DNA of 64,000 bases from Bradyrhizobium diazoefficiens (GCF_016612535.1 NZ_JAENXS010000002.1:2480001-2544000); one strand, 5' to 3'; shown: positions 51,270-61,556, numbered from the stretch's first letter. Numbers and translations: made by a program. Notes: generated from the letters alone by a model not told the origin.

Positions 51270-54200
51270 ATGAACAGCCTCCCCTCGTTGCGTGCGTTTC
51301 GCATCCTGCTGATGTCGGCATCGTCGCTGACTCTTGCGACCCTCTGGAGCGCGGGCGCGATGGCGCAGAACAGCAACGCAACGCCCGGCACCGCGACGCC
51401 GCAGCCCACCGCTTCGCCGACCGCGGCACCTTCGCCGACGCCGCAGGCAACGGAGACACCTGCCCCGACGCAGCCCACGGCGCAAGCGCCGCAGCAGGCG
51501 GCTCCCGCTGCCCAACCGGGCACAACCGTGCTGCCGGAAACCCGCGTAGCCGCGCCGGTCGAGCGACGGCGGCCGCGCACGCCACCGCAGCCGACGAGGC
51601 AGGTGACGAGGCAGGTCACGACCAGTCAGCCCGCGACTGTGCCGACGCAGGCGCAGGTCGAGGCCGCAGCCAATCGTCAGGTCGTCCAGCAGACCCAGAA
51701 TTTCGACCAGCGGCGTGACAGCGTCATCCTGCCGAAGACCGGCACGACGAACTACGAACTCAACCAAAAGGACATCGAGACGCTCCCGCAGGGAAGCGCG
51801 GCTCAGCTCAGCGACATCGTGCTGCAATTTCCCGGCGTCTACCAGGATTCGACGAGCGCCGGCGACTTCCACATCCGCAACGAGCACGCCAACGTTCAGT
51901 ACCGGATCAACGGAATCCTGCTGCCCGATGGCGTTTCCGGATTCTCGCAGCTTCTGGAGACCTCGTTCATCAGCAACATCCAGTTGCTCACCGGCGCGCT
52001 GCCGGCGCAATACGGCTTGCACACGGCGGGCGTGCTCGACATCACCTCCAAGAGCGGAGCCGCGCTGGCCGGCGGCAGCGTCAGCATCTATGGCGGCAGC
52101 CGCCAGACCATCACGCCCAGCTTCGAATATGGCGGGGTCGCTGGAAACACCGACTATTATGTCGCCGGCCGCTACCTCAACAACGGCCTCGGTCTCGAGA
52201 ATCCGCTGCCGTCCCTCAACGCCATTCACGACCATTCCGAACAGGGCCGATTCTTCGCCTATACGTCGACGGCACTTGATCCGATGACGCGGGTCGTCAC
52301 CATTTCGGGCTTCGGCCTGACCCGTTACCAGATCCCCAACAATCCTGGGCAGCCCGGCAACGCCGGCGGCTTTTGCACCGACCCGGCCTGCAGCACCTAT
52401 ACCGCTTTTGGCAAAAGCGCCTTTGATTCGGCGACCCTCAATGAAAACCAATACGAGAAGAACGCCTACAACGTCATTGCCTGGCAGAAATCCGAAGGCA
52501 ATTTCGATGCGCAGCTCTCTTATTATTCGCGCTACAGCGATCTTCACTTCGTTCCGGATCCCGTTGGCGATCTCTTCATCAACAACGTCGCATCCGATGT
52601 TTACCGCAGCTCGTTCCTCAACGGTGTGTCCGGCGATTTCTCGTACCGCCTGAACGAGGCGCACACCGTTCGCGCCGGCTTTTACACCCACGGCGAGCAA
52701 ACCCGGATCGCGAACGTCAGCACGGTTCAGCCGCTCGACCCGGCCGATCCGAGCGGCGTGACGGCGATCGATTCGCCGTTCAACATTCTCGACCAGAGCA
52801 AATTGTTCGGCTGGCAGCTCGGCGCCTATGCCCAGGACGAGTGGCGGCTCACCCGGGAGCTCACGCTCAATTACGGCTTGCGGTTCGATCAGATCTACCA
52901 ATACACCGATGCCAACCAGTTCAGTCCGCGCGCCAGTCTGACCTACAAGCCATGGTGGTCGACCGTGCTGCATGCCGGTTACATGCGCACGTTCCAGCCG
53001 CCGCCGCAGGTGCTTGGCCGGCTGGCTGCAGCGGATATCTTCAACGGCACGACTTCCGCCGTTCCGACCGTCACGCCCGATCAGGCGGCGGTTCTGCCGG
53101 GCCAGGTGGCCGGCCAGCCTCTCCAGAATATCGGCGCGATCCAACCCGAGCGGGCCGATGTGTACGACGCCGGCTTCACGCAGCAACTGCTGCCGCAATG
53201 TCCGACGAGCCCGGGCGGGATGCCGACCAAAGCGCCCGTCGCAGCAAATTGTCCGAGCCTGGAACTTGGCGGCAGCATCTACTACAAAAAGGCCAGGGAT
53301 CTGCTTGACGACGGGCAGTTCGGCCAAGCCTACACGCTCACCGCGTTCAACTACGATAGAGCGGAAAATTACGGCGCCGAGCTGAAACTCGGGTTCAGGT
53401 GGGGTGGCTTCTCTGCTGCCACCAGCTGGGCATGGGGGATCCAGCACGCACACACGGTCGTCTCAAACCAGACGCTGTTTAGTCCGGACGACCTGGTCTA
53501 CATCCAGAGCCATTGGATCCACACCGACCACGATCAGACCTACACGGGTTCGGGACGGGTCGCATACCGGTGGTATGACTCCAGCAGCTGGTTGGACGGC
53601 ACCACTGTGAGCGCAAGCTTCATCTACGGCAGCGGCCTGCGGACCGACCCCGCAGATGGCTCGACCTGCCCCAACTGCGCTCACCTGCCGTCCTACTGGC
53701 AGGTCAACACCGGCGTGTCGCACGAGTTCGTCAATGGCTGGAACGGACTGCCGGTGACGGTCCGGTTCGATGTGGTCAACGTGGCCGACACCATTTATCA
53801 AATTCGCAACGGCAGCGGCATCGGCGTATTTGCACCGCAATACGGACCGCGCCGCGGATACTATTTCGGCATCTCGCAAAAGATCGGCGGACCGGAGAAG
53901 ACTACCGGCGTCCTGGGCGCCTTCTACACCAAGGCTCACGCCCCGATCGCCTATCATTGGGCCGGCGCCTATGTCGGTGCCAATTTCGGCGGCGCACTGA
54001 GTGCGGGCGAGCATGTGCTGACGCCGATCGGCTGGGGTGCGACAAATCCCGCCGGCGCGCTGGGTGGTTTGCAGTTCGGGTACAATCATCTGCTTGCGCC
54101 GAACTGGCTGGTCGGCATCGAGGGCGAACTCGAATGGACCTCGGCACAGGGCAAAGCCAATTTCGTCGATCCCGCCGGAACGTCCGCACTGTCGATGACC

Positions 54201-54554
54201 AGCGATCACAATTGGTATGACACCTTGAGTGGCCGGATCGGCTATGTCATGGGACCGCTGATGCTATATGCAAAGGGCGGCGCCGCATGGATGAATGCCG
54301 ATTACCGTATGGACGTGAACAGCGGCCTCGATGGCACCACCCTGGTCAGCACGACCAGGCCTGGCTGGATCGCCGGTGGCGGCGTGGAATATATGCTGGG
54401 CTCTCGCTGGTCGGCCAAGCTGGAGTATAATCACCTCGACTTCGGCAGCAAAACCTTGAGCTTCGCCACCCCGTTCGGCAACAGCGTGAGCGTCGAGACC
54501 GCGGTCGACCAAGTCAAAGCGGGTGTGAACTATCACCTTGAAGGGCTACTTTGA
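51270..54554 (+). CDS. TonB-dependent receptor fused to an Omp25/RopB-like beta-barrel
   Basis: The 1094-residue protein has a signal peptide (1-32), a Pro/Thr/Ala/Gln-rich stretch (33-125), a plug domain (about 150-270: LPQGSAAQLSDIVLQFPGVY, VQYRINGILLPDG, GALPAQYGLHTAGVLDITSK) and a TonB receptor barrel to about 880. From residue 895, YHWAGAYVGANFGGALSAG starts a second unit of 200 residues with LGGLQFGYNHLLAPNWLVGI, YDTLSGRIGYVMGPLMLYAK and a final barrel strand, as in Omp25/RopB small outer-membrane proteins. The frame is uninterrupted. It should import a metal complex, powered by ExbB-ExbD-TonB encoded next. Confidence 0.88.
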   Translation: MNSLPSLRAFRILLMSASSLTLATLWSAGAMAQNSNATPGTATPQPTASPTAAPSPTPQATETPAPTQPTAQAPQQAAPAAQPGTTVLPETRVAAPVERRRPRTPPQPTRQVTRQVTTSQPATVPTQAQVEAAANRQVVQQTQNFDQRRDSVILPKTGTTNYELNQKDIETLPQGSAAQLSDIVLQFPGVYQDSTSAGDFHIRNEHANVQYRINGILLPDGVSGFSQLLETSFISNIQLLTGALPAQYGLHTAGVLDITSKSGAALAGGSVSIYGGSRQTITPSFEYGGVAGNTDYYVAGRYLNNGLGLENPLPSLNAIHDHSEQGRFFAYTSTALDPMTRVVTISGFGLTRYQIPNNPGQPGNAGGFCTDPACSTYTAFGKSAFDSATLNENQYEKNAYNVIAWQKSEGNFDAQLSYYSRYSDLHFVPDPVGDLFINNVASDVYRSSFLNGVSGDFSYRLNEAHTVRAGFYTHGEQTRIANVSTVQPLDPADPSGVTAIDSPFNILDQSKLFGWQLGAYAQDEWRLTRELTLNYGLRFDQIYQYTDANQFSPRASLTYKPWWSTVLHAGYMRTFQPPPQVLGRLAAADIFNGTTSAVPTVTPDQAAVLPGQVAGQPLQNIGAIQPERADVYDAGFTQQLLPQCPTSPGGMPTKAPVAANCPSLELGGSIYYKKARDLLDDGQFGQAYTLTAFNYDRAENYGAELKLGFRWGGFSAATSWAWGIQHAHTVVSNQTLFSPDDLVYIQSHWIHTDHDQTYTGSGRVAYRWYDSSSWLDGTTVSASFIYGSGLRTDPADGSTCPNCAHLPSYWQVNTGVSHEFVNGWNGLPVTVRFDVVNVADTIYQIRNGSGIGVFAPQYGPRRGYYFGISQKIGGPEKTTGVLGAFYTKAHAPIAYHWAGAYVGANFGGALSAGEHVLTPIGWGATNPAGALGGLQFGYNHLLAPNWLVGIEGELEWTSAQGKANFVDPAGTSALSMTSDHNWYDTLSGRIGYVMGPLMLYAKGGAAWMNADYRMDVNSGLDGTTLVSTTRPGWIAGGGVEYMLGSRWSAKLEYNHLDFGSKTLSFATPFGNSVSVETAVDQVKAGVNYHLEGLL

Positions 54555-54622
54555 CAGCTTTTCGCGGAACATAGAGGGGCGGGGGAACGATTGGGGGGCC
54601 GATCGAGACAAGAAAGAGTGAT

Positions 54623-55435
<813 letters not shown>

Positions 55436-55440
55436 CGGCC

Positions 55441-55875
55441 ATGGCGATGCGTCTCGGCTCACGCTCCGGCGGCGACGATCTCGAAATCCAGCACGAGATC
55501 AACGTCACGCCCTTCATCGATGTCATCCTGGTGCTGCTGATCATCTTCATGGTGGCGGCGCCACTTGCGACCGTCGATATCGGCGTCAATTTGCCGGCCA
55601 GCACCGCGCCGGAACAGCCGCGGCCGGACAAACCGGTTTTCGTCACCATCAAGCCGGACCAGACCGTTGCAGTCGGTGACACCATCATCGATCATCTGGC
55701 GCTTCCCGGAGCGCTCGATGCGGCGACCAACAGTCACAGGGATGAAACGATCTTCATCCGTGCCGACAAGACGCTGAGCTATGGCGAGCTGATGGAGGTC
55801 ATGAACATCATGCGTGACACCGGCTATCTGAAGCTCGCTTTGGTCGGACTGGAAACGCCGGCAACCAAGCCATGA
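55441..55875 (+). CDS. exbD: ExbD, proton-motive subunit of the TonB motor
   Basis: The 144-residue protein has one helix with the essential Asp in HEINVTPFIDVILVLLIIFM (about residue 32), then a periplasmic domain with VFVTIKPDQTVAVGD and IFIRADKTLSYGELMEVMNI. I chose the ATG at 55441; the GTG at 55432 adds three residues and overlaps exbB. It overlaps tonB by four bases (ATGA), so exbB, exbD and tonB are co-transcribed. Confidence 0.95.
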   Translation: MAMRLGSRSGGDDLEIQHEINVTPFIDVILVLLIIFMVAAPLATVDIGVNLPASTAPEQPRPDKPVFVTIKPDQTVAVGDTIIDHLALPGALDAATNSHRDETIFIRADKTLSYGELMEVMNIMRDTGYLKLALVGLETPATKP

Positions 55876-56597
55876 ACGCGCACACGCTGCATCTGCCCGA
55901 GGGACGGGGCGTCTCGCGCTGGAGTATTGCCGGCCTGACGGTCCTGTTCGCGCATGCGGTGCTTATCGCCGGCGTCGTGTTCTGGTCCACCCGCCGGCCG
56001 CCGGCCGAGCCCAATATGATCCCCGCCATCACCGTGACGCTCGCGCCGGTCGAGGCCAGCTCGCCTGAAATCCAGGACCAGGACATCGCGATCGGGCCGG
56101 CCATGCAGCAGGCCGAAGAGGTGCCGCAAGAGCCGCCCAAGCAGGAGAAACCCGTCGAACAGGTGGAGCAGCCACCACCGCCGCAGCAGCAGGCCGAGGT
56201 CACCTTGCCGCAGGAAGCGCCCAAGCAGGTCGAGCAGCCGAAGCCGGAGCCCGAGCCGCCGGCGCCCGAAACCCGCGCGCCGCCGAAAACCCAGCACATC
56301 GGACAATTCAGTCAGGCCAGCGCCAACGCCTACAACGCACTGGTGTTCGGTCATTTGCAACGGTTCAAGCGCTATCCCGCGGCCGCGCGCGGCGCCTCCG
56401 GCACCGTCACGGTGCGGTTTGAACTGAATCGTGCCGGCGACGTCATTGACAGCGAGGTGGCAAAGACGTCCGGGAATGCGGTGCTCGACCACGAGGCGCT
56501 CGATCTCCTCCAGCGCGCCAGCCCGTTCCCGGCGTTTCCGGCCGCCAAGCCGCAGGCGCGGGACAGCTACCTTGCGCCGGTGAGTTTCGCCCGCTAG
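55872..56597 (+). CDS. tonB: TonB energy-transducing protein
   Basis: The 241-residue protein has an N-terminal anchor (WSIAGLTVLFAHAVLIAGVVFW), a Pro/Glu/Gln/Lys-rich spacer (residues 65-140, such as EPEPPAPETRAPP) and the C-terminal TonB domain: FGHLQRFKRYPAAARGASGT, VRFELNRAGDVIDSEVAKTSG and ALDLLQRASPFPAFPA. It should touch the TonB box of the receptor encoded in the same group. No other receptor gene is in the window. Confidence 0.95.
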   Translation: MNAHTLHLPEGRGVSRWSIAGLTVLFAHAVLIAGVVFWSTRRPPAEPNMIPAITVTLAPVEASSPEIQDQDIAIGPAMQQAEEVPQEPPKQEKPVEQVEQPPPPQQQAEVTLPQEAPKQVEQPKPEPEPPAPETRAPPKTQHIGQFSQASANAYNALVFGHLQRFKRYPAAARGASGTVTVRFELNRAGDVIDSEVAKTSGNAVLDHEALDLLQRASPFPAFPAAKPQARDSYLAPVSFAR

Positions 56598-56607
56598 CGC
56601 TGCGCGA

Positions 56608-57126
56608 CTAGGCGCGCCGCGCCTTGCTCCAGTCAGGCGCGACCACGCCCGACACGCCCTCAAACGCGCCGTCGACGAGTTCGAACACCAGGACGCGCGC
56701 GGCATCGACCGGGCCCGGCATGGTGATGCGGCCCTTGGCGACCTGCTTGAAGCCGACGCGGCTGTAATAGGGTTCGTCGCCGACCAGCAGCACGAGGCGG
56801 TGACCCTTGTCCCCCGCGTCCTTCAGCGCGCGCTCCATCAGCAGCCGGCCGATGCCGCGGCTGCGGAACGGCGGCTCGACGGTCAGCGGCCCGAGCAGCA
56901 GCGCCGGCGTCTCGCCGATCAGGATCGGCAATTGCCTGACCGACCCCACCAGCAATGTGCCGATGCGGGCAGTGAAGGAGACGTCGCGCAGATGGTCGAC
57001 GTGCTCGCGGATGCGATAGGCGCTGAGCACGAAACGGCCAGGGCCGAAGGTACGCTCGTGCAGCCGCTCGATCGCCTGGGCGTCGCCTGGAGCTTCGGGA
57101 CTGATGGTGACTGAGAGATCGGTCAT
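56608..57126 (-). CDS. GNAT family N-acetyltransferase
   Basis: The 172-residue protein has the GNAT acetyl-CoA site in LGPLTVEPPFRSRGIGRLLMERALKDAG (R/QxxGxG/A as RSRGIG, about residue 95) followed by HRLVLLVGDEPYYSRVGFKQV. It resembles YhbS-type acetyltransferases of unknown substrate. It is convergent with tonB, separated by ten bases, and is not likely to be part of the metal locus. Confidence 0.88.
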   Translation of the reverse strand: MTDLSVTISPEAPGDAQAIERLHERTFGPGRFVLSAYRIREHVDHLRDVSFTARIGTLLVGSVRQLPILIGETPALLLGPLTVEPPFRSRGIGRLLMERALKDAGDKGHRLVLLVGDEPYYSRVGFKQVAKGRITMPGPVDAARVLVFELVDGAFEGVSGVVAPDWSKARRA

Positions 57127-57180
57127 AATTGTTTCGCGATTAGCATCTGGAGGTCAGGACGTCCATGGCAGTGCCCGGCG

Positions 57181-58116
57181 TCAGTTCCTTTTCGGCGCCG
57201 GCTGGGACAGATAGGCCAGCATCTTCATCTCGCGCCGCCCCCGCGTCACGGTGTCGAGCACGAGGCCCGACGAGACCGACAGCATTGCCACGATCATCAG
57301 GCCCGTCGACAGGATGGCGGTCGGGAAACGCGGCACGAGTCCGGTCTCGATGAAGGTGATGACGATCGGGATCGACAGCAGCACCGACGCCGCCGCCAGC
57401 AGGATGCCGATGGCCCCGAAGAAGCGCAGCGGCTTTTCCGCGCGATAGAGCTTCAGCATGGTGCCGAAAATGCGAAAACCGTCGCGCCAGGTGTTGAGTT
57501 TCGAGAAAGAACCCTCGGGCCGCGCGTAATAGGGCGTCTCGAGTTCGGCGACCGGCAGCGACAATTCCAGTGCGTAGACCGCGAACTCGGTTTCGATCTC
57601 GAAACCATCCGACAGCACCGGGAATGATTTGACGAAGCGGCGCGAGAACACGCGGTAGCCGGACAGGATGTCCTGGAAGTCGCGACCGAAGGTCCAGGCC
57701 AGAAATCCGGTCAGCATGCGGTTGCCGGTGCGGTGGCCGAGGCGGTAGGCGGCTTGCGACTGGTCGATGCGCAGCCCGACCACCATGTCGAGATGCTCGT
57801 CGACCAGCTTGTCGATCATGAGCGGGGCGCTCGGCGCATCGTAGGTGGCGTCGCCGTCGACCAGCACGTAGATGTCGGCCTCGACGTCGGCGAACATGCG
57901 GCGCACGACGTGGCCCTTGCCCTGCCGCCGCTCGCTGCGCACGATCGCGCCGGCGTCGCGCGCGACGGAAGCGGTGCGGTCGCGCGAATTGTTATCGTAG
58001 ACATAGATCTCCGCCGCGGGCAGCGCATTGCGGAAATCGGCGACGACGGTCGCGACCGCCGCCTCCTCGTTGTAGCAGGGCACCAGCACGGCGATGCGGG
58101 GGTGCACTGACGTCAT
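57181..58116 (-). CDS. Family 2 glycosyltransferase with C-terminal membrane helices
   Basis: The 311-residue protein starts with the GT2 fold: IAVLVPCYNEEAAVATVV, YVYDNNSRDRTA, the metal-binding DxD as VLVDGDATYDAP (about residue 95) and SGYRVFSRRFVKSFP. Two helices (FFGAIGILLAAASVLLSIPIV and AILSTGLMIVAMLSVSSGLVL) anchor it. This is the dolichyl/polyprenyl-phosphate hexosyltransferase type. It overlaps the upstream membrane-protein gene by four bases, so the two likely act together in making a polyprenyl-linked sugar or surface glycan. Confidence 0.9.
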   Translation of the reverse strand: MTSVHPRIAVLVPCYNEEAAVATVVADFRNALPAAEIYVYDNNSRDRTASVARDAGAIVRSERRQGKGHVVRRMFADVEADIYVLVDGDATYDAPSAPLMIDKLVDEHLDMVVGLRIDQSQAAYRLGHRTGNRMLTGFLAWTFGRDFQDILSGYRVFSRRFVKSFPVLSDGFEIETEFAVYALELSLPVAELETPYYARPEGSFSKLNTWRDGFRIFGTMLKLYRAEKPLRFFGAIGILLAAASVLLSIPIVITFIETGLVPRFPTAILSTGLMIVAMLSVSSGLVLDTVTRGRREMKMLAYLSQPAPKRN

Positions 58117-59264
58117 CGCGGCAGCGCTCTCACGCTGGCCGGCTCGCAGCCAGCCGACGCAGCCTCACGCGCCTCGGCGGGCTGCAACAGCCGGGCGAAC
58201 GACAGCGTCCACAGCGACAGCATCGCGATCGGCACGACGTAGTACGGCGTGAAGATCGGGTGGCTCAGGAAGAAGCCGAGATTAACGACGAGGTTGCCGG
58301 CGACGACGAGCGCTGCCTGCCGCACATGCTCTTCGCCAGTCCGCAGCAGTGAGAGCGTCGCGCCGATCGCAAGCACGATCAGCACGAACTGCATGTCGCG
58401 CAGATACTGGCCGAGCACGGCGAAGTCCAAGCCCGGTGCGACCACGTCGGCGCTGCCGTAGGTCGTCGCCAGCGCACTGCCGGCGTTGATGGCTTGTGCG
58501 GCCAATGTCGGCGCCATGCCGACGAGCACACCGGCCCCGAAGGCGAGGCCCTGCACGAACGTCGCGAGCGAGCGCGTCCACAGGAAGGGAATGCCGAGGA
58601 ACAGGAAATAGCCGGCCGCGAGCAGCGCGTTCGGCAATCTGAAATTGACGGATGCGCCGAGCAGGAGACCGATCAGCGCGATCAACAGCACGCTGCGTTT
58701 GTCCCTGACCAGCCACAGCGCGGTCAGGAAGCCCGAGACGGCGCACAGCGCCATGGTCGGCGCGACCGAATAGCTCGCCTTGGCCGGATTGATCATGAGA
58801 TACACGGCCAGCGCGCCGAACACGCCTGCACCTGATATCGAGGGTAACGTCCGCGCCATGGCAATGCCTGAGAGCGCCAGGCCGCACACGATCAGGCTCG
58901 CCGCAATGTAGAGCGGCACGACCTGGTGCCCTTCCGGAAACAGCGCCAGCAGAAAGCCAGTGCCGGGCGGATATTGCATCACGACCTTGCCGCTCGGCAT
59001 CGGGTTGTGACAGGGCCAGCGGACCGGATCCTTCCACTCGGCGAATCCGATCTCCTTCATCTTGCCTTCGAAATAGCGATCGTCGTCCCTGACCGCGTTG
59101 GTGTCGAGCCCGCCGACGCCGAAGCGCTGGAACAGATGCGCCTGCCGGAGGTAGCAGATGTCGTCATAGACCCCGCGCGCCTCGCTCCAGCGCGACATTG
59201 TCGCAATGTTGCTGGCGAGGATCGCGAGGCAGATCAGGCCGAAGGCAAGTTTTACGATTTTCAT
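58113..59264 (-). CDS. Multi-span membrane protein, glycosyltransferase-like
   Basis: From MKIVKLAFGL the protein is 383 residues with about nine to ten membrane helices. After the first helix comes an extracytoplasmic loop with ARGVYDDICYLRQAHLFQRFG and PVRWPCHNPMPSGKVVMQYPPGTG, where the acidic DD and PPG match loops of GT-C or ArnT-like transferases only loosely. It is coupled by ATGA overlap to the GT2 gene, as expected for a flippase or GT-C partner. Function is inferred from this context. A longer frame to 59303 adds 13 residues. Confidence 0.6.
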   Translation of the reverse strand: MKIVKLAFGLICLAILASNIATMSRWSEARGVYDDICYLRQAHLFQRFGVGGLDTNAVRDDDRYFEGKMKEIGFAEWKDPVRWPCHNPMPSGKVVMQYPPGTGFLLALFPEGHQVVPLYIAASLIVCGLALSGIAMARTLPSISGAGVFGALAVYLMINPAKASYSVAPTMALCAVSGFLTALWLVRDKRSVLLIALIGLLLGASVNFRLPNALLAAGYFLFLGIPFLWTRSLATFVQGLAFGAGVLVGMAPTLAAQAINAGSALATTYGSADVVAPGLDFAVLGQYLRDMQFVLIVLAIGATLSLLRTGEEHVRQAALVVAGNLVVNLGFFLSHPIFTPYYVVPIAMLSLWTLSFARLLQPAEAREAASAGCEPASVRALPR

Positions 59265-59312
59265 CCGGTTTCCGTGGCGCTCATACGGACGGGTTACTAG
59301 CATAGCCCGCCC

Positions 59313-59804
59313 TCAGCGCCACGTCGCCGTTACGGGCTTGCCGTCGAGCACCTCCGCGAGCCGCAGCCGCGTGCCGGGCGTGGTCCCCTCGGGGAGCGCG
59401 GCCCTGTTGAAGAAGCCGCAGTCGATGATCTCGCGGTTGGGTGCCGGCAGCCCGTCCTGCCGGAAATGCCTGACCACGTAGACCGCGACATGGTCGCGGC
59501 GGGAGACGTGGCTGTTGAGAAAGATGCCGTGCAGCACGGCCTCCCCGGTCAGGTCGATGTCGCCCTCCTCCTTGAGCTCGCGGCGCATCGCCTGTTCCAT
59601 GGTCTCGCCATGGTCGACGCCGCCGCCGGGCAGATACCATCCGCTGACGTAGCTGTGCTTGACCAGGAACACTCTGTTGTCGGCATCGAGCACCACCGCA
59701 CGGACGCCGAGCGTCATGCCGCGAACCAGCAGGAAATAGACGTGGAAGAATCGCCGGAGCAGCGGCTCGAACTTCCGACGGATCCGGTTCAGACGCTCTC
59801 CCAT
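59313..59804 (-). CDS. Nudix domain hydrolase
   Basis: From MGERLNRIRRKFEP the protein is 163 residues. The Nudix box is GGVDHGETMEQAMRRELKEEGDI (abbreviated; G-x5-E-x7-RE-x2-EE-x-G all present, about residues 73-95), preceded by VFLVKHSYVSGWYLPGG. It should hydrolyse a nucleoside-diphosphate-linked substrate, identity unknown. GAGAGAC is upstream of the start. The frame extends upstream to 59978, but that part overlaps the divergent phosphoesterase and shows no similarity. Confidence 0.88.
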   Translation of the reverse strand: MGERLNRIRRKFEPLLRRFFHVYFLLVRGMTLGVRAVVLDADNRVFLVKHSYVSGWYLPGGGVDHGETMEQAMRRELKEEGDIDLTGEAVLHGIFLNSHVSRRDHVAVYVVRHFRQDGLPAPNREIIDCGFFNRAALPEGTTPGTRLRLAEVLDGKPVTATWR

Positions 59805-59883
59805 CAGTCTCTCAGGCTTCCCTTGCGTGATGCGCGCGACCTTGCCATTACAGCATGGGAATAGCGAGGCAATCGCGCGCGCG

Positions 59884-60777
59884 ATGACATCTTTCATGGC
59901 ACCTTTCACACTCGCCCATCTGTCCGACCCGCATCTGCCGCCGCTGCCGAAGCCGCGGCTGATCGAGCTCGCGGGCAAGCGCGCGCTCGGCTACGTCAAC
60001 TGGACGCGCAACCGCCACAGATACCAGCGCCGCGATGTGCTCGACGCGCTGGTCACGGACATGCAGGCGCAGGCGCCCGACCAGATCGCGGTGACAGGCG
60101 ATCTCGTCAATCTGGCGATGGAGGCGGAGTTCGCGCCGGCGCGCGCCTGGCTCGACGGCGTCGGCCCGCCCGACCGCGTAACCACGATTCCCGGCAATCA
60201 CGACGCCTATGTCCGCGCCACCTTTCATCGCTTCGGCGAGACCTTTGCGCCCTATATCGCGAGCGACGATGGCAGCATCGGCTTTCCTTCCGTGCGCCGC
60301 CGCGGGCCGGCCGCACTGATCAGTCTCTCCAGCGCAGTACCGACGCCGCCTCTGATGGCGACGGGCACGCTTGGGCGCGATCAACTCGATGCGCTCGAAC
60401 AAGTGCTCGACCAGCTCGCAGCCGAGAATGTCTTCCGCGTGCTGCTGGTGCATCATCCCCTGAAATCCGAGGCGCGCCAGAAGCGGCTGACGGATTCCAT
60501 AGCCCTGCAGGCGTTGTTGAAGCGCCATGGCGTCGAATTGATCCTGCACGGGCACGACCACATTCACTCGACGATGTGGGTCGAAGGCCCCAATGGCAAC
60601 ATCCCCGCGATCGGCGTGCCGTCGGCCTCGGCGCTTGCACACGGGCGCTATCCTGCGGCGGCGTATAATCTGTTCGCGATCGAGAAGGACAATGCCGGCT
60701 GGCGCTGCGAGCAGATCGTGCGGAGCATCGATCATGGTTTGCAGATCCGGGAGATCAAGCGCACGCGGCTGATGTAA
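59884..60777 (+). CDS. Metallophosphoesterase
   Basis: The 297-residue protein has the calcineurin-like metal motifs in order: TLAHLSDPHLPPL, VTGDLVN, PGNHDAY, LLVHHP and LHGHDHIHS. It should hydrolyse a phosphodiester or phosphomonoester; CpdA-like cAMP phosphodiesterases and UDP-diacylglucosamine hydrolases share these motifs. The start at 59884 (MTSFMAPF) or 59896 (MAPF) cannot be decided. Its 5' end overlaps the non-coding upstream of the Nudix gene. Confidence 0.9.
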   Translation: MTSFMAPFTLAHLSDPHLPPLPKPRLIELAGKRALGYVNWTRNRHRYQRRDVLDALVTDMQAQAPDQIAVTGDLVNLAMEAEFAPARAWLDGVGPPDRVTTIPGNHDAYVRATFHRFGETFAPYIASDDGSIGFPSVRRRGPAALISLSSAVPTPPLMATGTLGRDQLDALEQVLDQLAAENVFRVLLVHHPLKSEARQKRLTDSIALQALLKRHGVELILHGHDHIHSTMWVEGPNGNIPAIGVPSASALAHGRYPAAAYNLFAIEKDNAGWRCEQIVRSIDHGLQIREIKRTRLM

Positions 60778-60809
60778 TTCCTCATCATTGCGAACGGACG
60801 GAGGGTTTT

Positions 60810-61364
60810 TCACCAGCTCCGCAACGCCGCAACCACGGCAACACCGAACAGCGCGACCGCACCCAGGATGAAGCCGAACACGAACGGCCACACCCGCGAG
60901 CGGCGGGGCGGCTCGGCGACCTCCGGCTTCGGCTCTGGCGGGATCACCATCGCATGCTCGCGCTCGATCATGCGGCGGGCGACGTAGTCGGTCACGGCCT
61001 CCACGATGACAGCGGTGTCGTGCGATTCGGCGAGCACGATGCGACCGAAGCGGGTGTCCTGGACGAAGCGGTACATCCTCTTGTCGCGCCCCATCATGAT
61101 ATGGGCGACAACGTCGATCCAGAGCCTCGGCGTATCGCCCTGGCTGATGCCGCGGTCGAACAGATCGATCTGATCAGGCACTTGCGCGAACAGCGGATCG
61201 AGCGCGTCGTTGAGGATCTCGAGCCGCGCCACCTCGGCGTCGCGCAAATCGACCACCACGCCAGTCCGGTCAGCGGCCTCGATCCGCGCGCGCAACAGCG
61301 CGTCGCGCAGCCGCACCGGGCGCGGCTGGCCGGGATGGGTCCCGCTGGTCTCGGGCTCTGACAT
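60810..61364 (-). CDS. Conserved hypothetical protein with C-terminal membrane anchor
   Basis: The 184-residue protein is mainly helical and soluble, with ALLRARIEAADRTGVVVDLRDAEVARLEIL early, then IDLFDRGISQGDTPRLWIDVVAHIMMGRDKRMYRFVQDT, and ends with a Pro/Glu linker and one helix (RVWPFVFGFILGAVALFGVAVVAAL). Tail anchoring with the soluble part in the cytoplasm is likely. I recall similar proteins in Rhizobiales but no name or function. Confidence 0.7.
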   Translation of the reverse strand: MSEPETSGTHPGQPRPVRLRDALLRARIEAADRTGVVVDLRDAEVARLEILNDALDPLFAQVPDQIDLFDRGISQGDTPRLWIDVVAHIMMGRDKRMYRFVQDTRFGRIVLAESHDTAVIVEAVTDYVARRMIEREHAMVIPPEPKPEVAEPPRRSRVWPFVFGFILGAVALFGVAVVAALRSW

Positions 61365-61474
61365 TGTCGGCCTCGTCCTCGACTTTCCTCCATTAACCTA
61401 CCAGCAACCATTGCGTCCGCAAAGGGCCCATCATTCCAGATACTTACGGTACCCACAGGCCGTAAATGTGTGCC

Positions 61475-61512
61475 AAAAACAGACGATCCCACCCGGCTTG
61501 CGCCGGATGGGA
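61475..61512 (-). terminator. Rho-independent terminator of aceA-DUF4170
   Basis: On the minus strand TCCCATCCGGC, a GCAA loop and GCCGGGTGGGA form an 11-bp stem with one G-T pair, followed by TCGTCTGTTTTT. It lies about 45 bases after the DUF4170 stop. Confidence 0.85.
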
Positions 61513-61556
61513 CCCTCCGTCCTTGGACGTCTTCTTATAAGTAAGTCAGGCAGCCG

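Noticed and set aside
50871-53453. 860-codon open frame on the minus strand opposite the TonB-dependent receptor
   Set aside because: The sense frame has clear receptor motifs. The antisense frame has shadow composition and no recognisable domain, so it is not reported despite its length.
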